A DNA stretch of 61,222 bases, from the NCBI GenBank assembly GCA_038869735.1, contig JAWCQO010000007.1:1-61222 (forward strand), written 5' to 3'. The position numbers were made by a program, and so were the translations under genes. The stretch is from Candidatus Anstonellales archaeon. Its GTDB lineage: Archaea > Micrarchaeota > Micrarchaeia > Anstonellales > CG1-02-47-40. The notes below the pieces were generated by a model. That model made no database searches and had not been told where the DNA came from. It worked only from the letters and a program-made list of their open reading frames with translations. Below are positions 58,142-61,222 of the stretch, piece after piece (positions within the stretch are counted from its first letter, which is position 1; every line of letters begins with the position of its first letter).

Positions 58142-58229
58142 TTGTATTATGAAACGTAGTTCATAATTAAAAACTAATCGGTATCATAAATGAGAAAGGG
58201 AGGGGACCTACCCCATGGATGTTAATGGC

Positions 58230-58355
58230 TTATTTTGTCTCCTTGATGCGGTTTATAGGATCAATGGTCACTACTCCAAAACTATTTGCAAAGACAGCCA
58301 TGCCGCTTACGATTGCAGTTAAATAGGCAAGAGCTGTTCCTTTTTCGTTGCTCAT
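58230..58355 (-). pseudogene. 5' fragment of the DMT transporter gene
   Basis: Codons 1-32 match the start of the transporter at 32779 (MSNEKGTALAYLTA, then MAVFANSFGVVTID) and then run into unrelated PINRIKETK and a stop. It is the truncated left end of the copied block and cannot make a transporter. Confidence 0.8.
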
Positions 58356-58408
58356 CTTAATGTATTTTGGAACTAGATTTTTAAATAATATGCAAGATGC
58401 ATCGATTG

Positions 58409-60628
58409 TTATGGCCTTGTTTGGGCGTTCTGCAAGTTTACATACCGAAGTAAGAGTTCCCCCTCGCTTGAGAAGGTGAGTGTATGGACATCTCCTCCAT
58501 ACTTTGAAATTTTGCTTTCATTGTCTGTTTTTATCTTTTGAAATTCGGTGGGTTTGTCTATTCCAAGGAATATTTCAACAAGAGCATTTGTAACTTGCCC
58601 TCTTCCTGTTGAAGTATTTGCAACAAATGAAAGATTGGTGTTTTGATTGCTCATGATATATTCTGCAGTTGAACCTGCGCTGCCACAGCTACCAGGAATG
58701 AAAAGAATGTTTACTTGTTTATTTCCAAAGATGTTGTAAGGGAAGCTTTCAAGCAAGCTGAATGAATGCCCTCTAAATGTTAGTATGAGGTTATCCAGTT
58801 CATCAATTTTGCGTTTGATAAAGTCTTGATTGTTTTGAGGGGATTCGCCCATATATAGGATTACTCTTTTTTTATTCTTTTCATAAATCAATTCTCCCTC
58901 ATTTCCTTTCTTTGGCCTGCCAAAAAGATTTTCGAAAAAGGTTTGGCTTAAAGGCCAATGGTCCTTTCCAACGTCCTCATTCTTAAAGATCTGCACACAG
59001 GTTATGTATCCATCTTTACCCTTGTATTGTTCCGGATAATAGGTAGTAAGCTTCTGGAGACTAGTTATTTTACCTTTATTTTCATCTGATACGTGTTTTG
59101 TAGATGGATCAACCATTACAAGCAGATATTCAATGGAAGATATAAGAGATTTGGAATCGTTTCTTCGTGCATTTTCAAGTGTCCGTGTAAGATGTCTGAC
59201 GGTTTCGTCTTTAGAGATTAGAGAGGAGCGCAGAAGGACGTTGATGGCGTTTGCAAGCACAAAGAAATAGATGCTATCAAACTCGTTTCTGTCAAGAGGG
59301 GATAGGAGAGCTTTTCTGGCCTCATCAACCTCCTTATCTTGAAGTATTGAATTTTCTCTGCCATAGATTCTATCGTAAGTGATTGCTCTGAAAAGTAAGT
59401 TTCTTCCAATAGCAGAATCAAGACCAATTCCTCCAAATTCATTTAGAAGAACTGAAACTGGTTTGTTATTCAAGTCCTTCTTCAGCCTATCAAAAAGGAG
59501 ATGATTTGTTGAAGTGTAGAAAAGTTGTGGGTCTGAGCATAGTAGAGAGAGGATGGTTTCTGTGCTTTGAGAGTTAATTAGGTTCATTCTCTCTCTTTCT
59601 CTGTCATGTAGGTCATCAATACGTCTGCCTAATTCTATAGTTTCAGGTAAAAAAGTTTTTAGTTGAAATACCAATTGGTTGAGGAGTATTTTGTCACTCA
59701 AAAAGAGGAGAGTAGCGTCTTTCAAATATTTTGGTAGGGATGGTTCATCTGAAAGGCTCATGAAAATTAAAACTGCGCTTTTACCTGTGGCTTGGGCTAT
59801 TGAGACAAATTTATCAGGGTATTTTGCAAAAAGGGTTGCAACTGTGGGATTTGAGAGTACTTCGAAGGCCCAAGCTCCGTATTTACCTGTGGCTTGGGCT
59901 ATTGAGACAAATTTATCAGGGTATTTTTCAAAAAGGGTTGCAACTTTGTCATTTAAGAGTGCTTCGAAGGCTCTATATGCGTCTTCACCTGTGGCTTGGG
60001 CTATTGAGACAAATTTATCAGGGTATTTTGCAAAAAGGGTGGCAACTTTGTCATTTAAGAGTGCTTCGAAGGCGCTATATGCGTATTTACCTGTAACTTT
60101 GGTTATCTCTTTGAACTTTTCTATGATTAGATTTGGATTTTGGGAAAACATCTCTGCAAGAGTGGGATTTGAGAGTGCTTCGAAGGCCCAACCTCCGTAT
60201 TCACCTGTGGCTTGGGCTATTGAGACAAATTTATCAGGGTATTTTGCAAAAAGGGTTGCAACTTTGTCATTTAAGAGTGCTTTGAAGGCTTTAAATGCGT
60301 ATACATCTGTGGCTTGGGCTATTGAGACAAATTTATCAGGGTATTTTGCAAAAAGGGTTGCAACTGTGGGATTTGAGAGTGCTTTGAAGGCTTTAAATGC
60401 GTATACATCTGTGGCTTGGGCTATCTTATCTAAGTCTTCTTTTATTTTCTTCCATGTTATGCCACGAAATTCATTAATGTTTGGAAGTAATGCTTCTGCC
60501 ACTGCTTTGGCCTCATCTTCTCTCAGGCCATGGCCTCTAAAATAGTTGAACATTTCATCATAAACCTTGTTTTGACTCTCTTGATGAACCGGTTGGAGGG
60601 TATGAATGGATATTTGGAATATGAACAT
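58409..60628 (-). CDS. helical-repeat protein with C-terminal protease-like (RGHS/GSCG) domain
   Basis: 739 residues (715 from Met26, ATG 60553, the likelier start because residues 1-24 are frame-shifted against the paralogue). Residues about 60-300 are seven 34-residue helical repeats (consensus KFVSIAQATGxYAxxAFEALLNDKVATLFAKYPD). About 300-540 is a helical middle (ATETILSLLCSDPQLFYTSTNHLLFD-like, family-specific). The C-terminal 200 residues alternate strands and helices, with ILTFRGHSFSL (His621) and NILFIPGSCGSAGS (Cys648), then NTSTGRGQVTNALVEIFL. A His strand followed by a Cys strand is the clan CD (caspase, CHAT, gingipain-like) order. No signal peptide, so probably cytosolic. Protease function is inference. 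Confidence 0.82.
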   Translation of the reverse strand: MFIFQISIHTLQPVHQESQNKVYDEMFNYFRGHGLREDEAKAVAEALLPNINEFRGITWKKIKEDLDKIAQATDVYAFKAFKALSNPTVATLFAKYPDKFVSIAQATDVYAFKAFKALLNDKVATLFAKYPDKFVSIAQATGEYGGWAFEALSNPTLAEMFSQNPNLIIEKFKEITKVTGKYAYSAFEALLNDKVATLFAKYPDKFVSIAQATGEDAYRAFEALLNDKVATLFEKYPDKFVSIAQATGKYGAWAFEVLSNPTVATLFAKYPDKFVSIAQATGKSAVLIFMSLSDEPSLPKYLKDATLLFLSDKILLNQLVFQLKTFLPETIELGRRIDDLHDRERERMNLINSQSTETILSLLCSDPQLFYTSTNHLLFDRLKKDLNNKPVSVLLNEFGGIGLDSAIGRNLLFRAITYDRIYGRENSILQDKEVDEARKALLSPLDRNEFDSIYFFVLANAINVLLRSSLISKDETVRHLTRTLENARRNDSKSLISSIEYLLVMVDPSTKHVSDENKGKITSLQKLTTYYPEQYKGKDGYITCVQIFKNEDVGKDHWPLSQTFFENLFGRPKKGNEGELIYEKNKKRVILYMGESPQNNQDFIKRKIDELDNLILTFRGHSFSLLESFPYNIFGNKQVNILFIPGSCGSAGSTAEYIMSNQNTNLSFVANTSTGRGQVTNALVEIFLGIDKPTEFQKIKTDNESKISKYGGDVHTLTFSSEGELLLRYVNLQNAQTRP
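59790..60430 (-). repeat. tandem 102-bp coding repeats
   Basis: The word CTTGGGCTATTGAGACAAAT recurs with starts at 59791, 59893, 59995, 60211, 60313 and 60415, i.e. every 102 bp (34 codons) with one diverged unit between. Units are nearly identical at DNA level. A related 102-bp array (starts 34741, 34843, 34945) is in the paralogue at 34.3-35.2 kb. Confidence 0.9.
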
Positions 60629-60688
60629 CGCATCAGCTTTTAGTAATTATTTGTAAAATACTTATGTATTTTCATTAGGTTAAGAATA

Positions 60689-60761
60689 GAAAATGTTTAA
60701 AATGCTAAAGAAATCGTGCTCTGAACTGCGCCTGAAGGCGCCGAGAAGAAAGCTCTGCAGG
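60689..60761. promoter_or_regulatory. conserved upstream element with GC hairpin, second copy
   Basis: Matches 35449-35520. Hairpin GCGCC (60728-60732) TGAA GGCGC (60737-60741) is unchanged. It lies about 100 bases upstream of the intact repeat/protease gene, suggesting it belongs to that gene's control region. Confidence 0.45.
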
Positions 60762-60796
60762 GAACACTTTATTATAACCGTAAGATGGATAGCGAT

Positions 60797-60927
60797 GAGC
60801 TTTTTCTGTAGGAAGCGAACTGTTTTGGAGGGAAATTGAATCATCTTTAAAAAGAGGATTTCCAAAAACCAAGATACGGCGTGGTTTGTGCATCGTCAAA
60901 ACAGGCTGATTCAAATCTCTGCGAAAG
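60797..60927 (-). pseudogene. duplicated fragment of the trpA/hydrogenase-protease junction
   Basis: About 130 bases match 38136-38264: the last codons of trpA and the first 40 or so codons of the maturation protease (MHKPRRILVFGNPLFKDDSI, ATG 60893). It then leaves homology and runs into the GC-hairpin element. Too short to encode a protease. Confidence 0.8.
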
Positions 60928-61222
60928 TGGAAAGGGCTTTGAAGGCCGCCCATGCGTTTTTACCTGTGGCTTGGGGCTGGGGCTAGCTCCTTGAAGTTTC
61001 TTATAGCTTGCTCTGGATCTTTGGAAAACATCTCTGCGATAGTGGGATTGGAAAGGGAACTGAAGGCCCAACCTGCGTTTTCACCTGTGGCTTGGGCTAT
61101 TTGGACAAATTCACCTGTGTATTTTTCAAAAAGGGAAGCGACTTTGTCATCTGAAAGGGCTTTGAAGGCCGCCCATGCGTTTTTACCTGCGGCTTGGGCT
61201 ATTTTGACAAATGCATCTGGGT
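60911..61222 (-). pseudogene. broken 3' end of another helical-repeat gene (enters from window edge)
   Basis: Reading from the window edge on the minus strand: PDAFVKIAQAAGKNAWAAFK, then FEKYTGEFVQIAQATGENAG, then MFSKDPEQAIRNFKELAPAP and a stop at 60962-60960. An insertion in GAGCTAGCCCCAGCCCCAAG causes that stop; the next frame resumes KNAWAAFKAL and then joins the trpA tail (TFAEI, stop at 60911). It lacks the protease-like domain. The 34.3-34.45 kb region is nearly identical. Confidence 0.75.

Larger units (their letters stand above)
58258..60768 (-). repeat. duplicated block, second copy (pairs with 32683-35525)
   Basis: Collinear copy of the 32.7-35.5 kb block: DMT 5' fragment, spacer, full repeat/protease gene and the conserved upstream element. 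The repeat gene here is one open frame. The left edge falls within the DMT gene; the right edge is followed about 30 bases later by a piece of the trpA/hydrogenase-protease junction. Confidence 0.8.

Noticed and set aside
59790-60430. Regular repeats considered as a CRISPR array
   Set aside because: Units are 102 bp, directly adjacent and in one coding frame, with no distinct short repeat plus unique spacer. No cas genes in the window.
59679-60545. 288-codon plus-strand open frame antisense to the repeat/protease gene
   Set aside because: It mirrors the 102-bp repeats in the opposite strand. Periodic codon use keeps the antisense frame open; no ribosome site, and the sense protein has conserved domains. 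Similar antisense frames over 34.1-35.3 kb have the same cause.
58258-61222. Mobile element or integrated plasmid as cause of the duplication
   Set aside because: No transposase, integrase, terminal inverted repeats or target-site duplications seen; homologous recombination between repeat genes explains the layout better.

Overview
The window is a piece of an archaeal chromosome, AT-rich and densely packed. Archaeal hallmarks are a split RNA polymerase (B'', B', A', A''), short archaeal NusA, L30e, S12 and S7, EF-2, fibrillarin, a class I lysyl-tRNA synthetase, CDP-archaeol synthase (CarS), a proteasome beta subunit, the KH-CPSF termination nuclease (aCPSF1/FttA) and a tRNA-Arg with a bulge-helix-bulge intron. 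The many short pilin-like and membrane proteins and the compact mix of genes suggest a DPANN-type lineage (Micrarchaeota or Diapherotrites-like). That placement is inference; no rRNA is present to test it.

Layout. 1-11.1 kb (+): the transcription/translation operon rpoB2-rpoB1-rpoA1-rpoA2-rpl30e-nusA-rps12-rps7-EF-2. 11.1-15.6 kb (-): sppA followed by five small pilin-like membrane proteins in tight overlap. 15.7-27.5 kb: carS, two unrecognised surface or OB-fold proteins, a probable small RNA, psmB, a second structured intergenic region, fttA, two membrane proteins, tRNA-Lys, fibrillarin, a PP-loop synthetase, intron-containing tRNA-Arg and lysK. 27.5-35.5 kb: an accessory stretch with two members of a helical-repeat family (one fused to a protease-like domain but interrupted), an MsrQ-like protein, a cation/Ca2+ antiporter, a DUF6390-like protein and a DMT transporter. 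36-38.3 kb: a two-subunit [NiFe] hydrogenase with its maturation protease on the other strand. 38.2-43.7 kb: trpE-G-D-B-A on the minus strand, read divergently from an HTH+ACT regulator, with phased TGTACA-like boxes between them. 43.8-53.5 kb: small zinc and iron-sulfur proteins, phosphoglycerate mutase, a DsbA-like oxidoreductase, a frameshifted membrane protein, YjbQ, a lipoprotein, a ZIP transporter and a double-length ThyX-like protein. 53.5-58.1 kb (-): sufB-C-D-S-U. 58.2-61.2 kb: a second, intact helical-repeat/protease gene inside a mosaic of fragments copied from 32.7-38.3 kb.

The most unusual content is the helical-repeat family: 34-residue repeats encoded by nearly identical 102-bp units, followed by a C-terminal domain with RGHS and GSCG motifs that resembles a clan CD (caspase/CHAT-like) cysteine peptidase. 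The family has an intact copy, an interrupted copy, a protease-less relative and a truncated fragment in this window, and it sits at the centre of the local duplications. Other points worth checking are two structured intergenic RNAs around psmB, a candidate C/D-box sRNA, a hydrogenase small subunit with Asp at a usual cluster-Cys position, a trp operon lacking trpC and trpF, and the trp control boxes.
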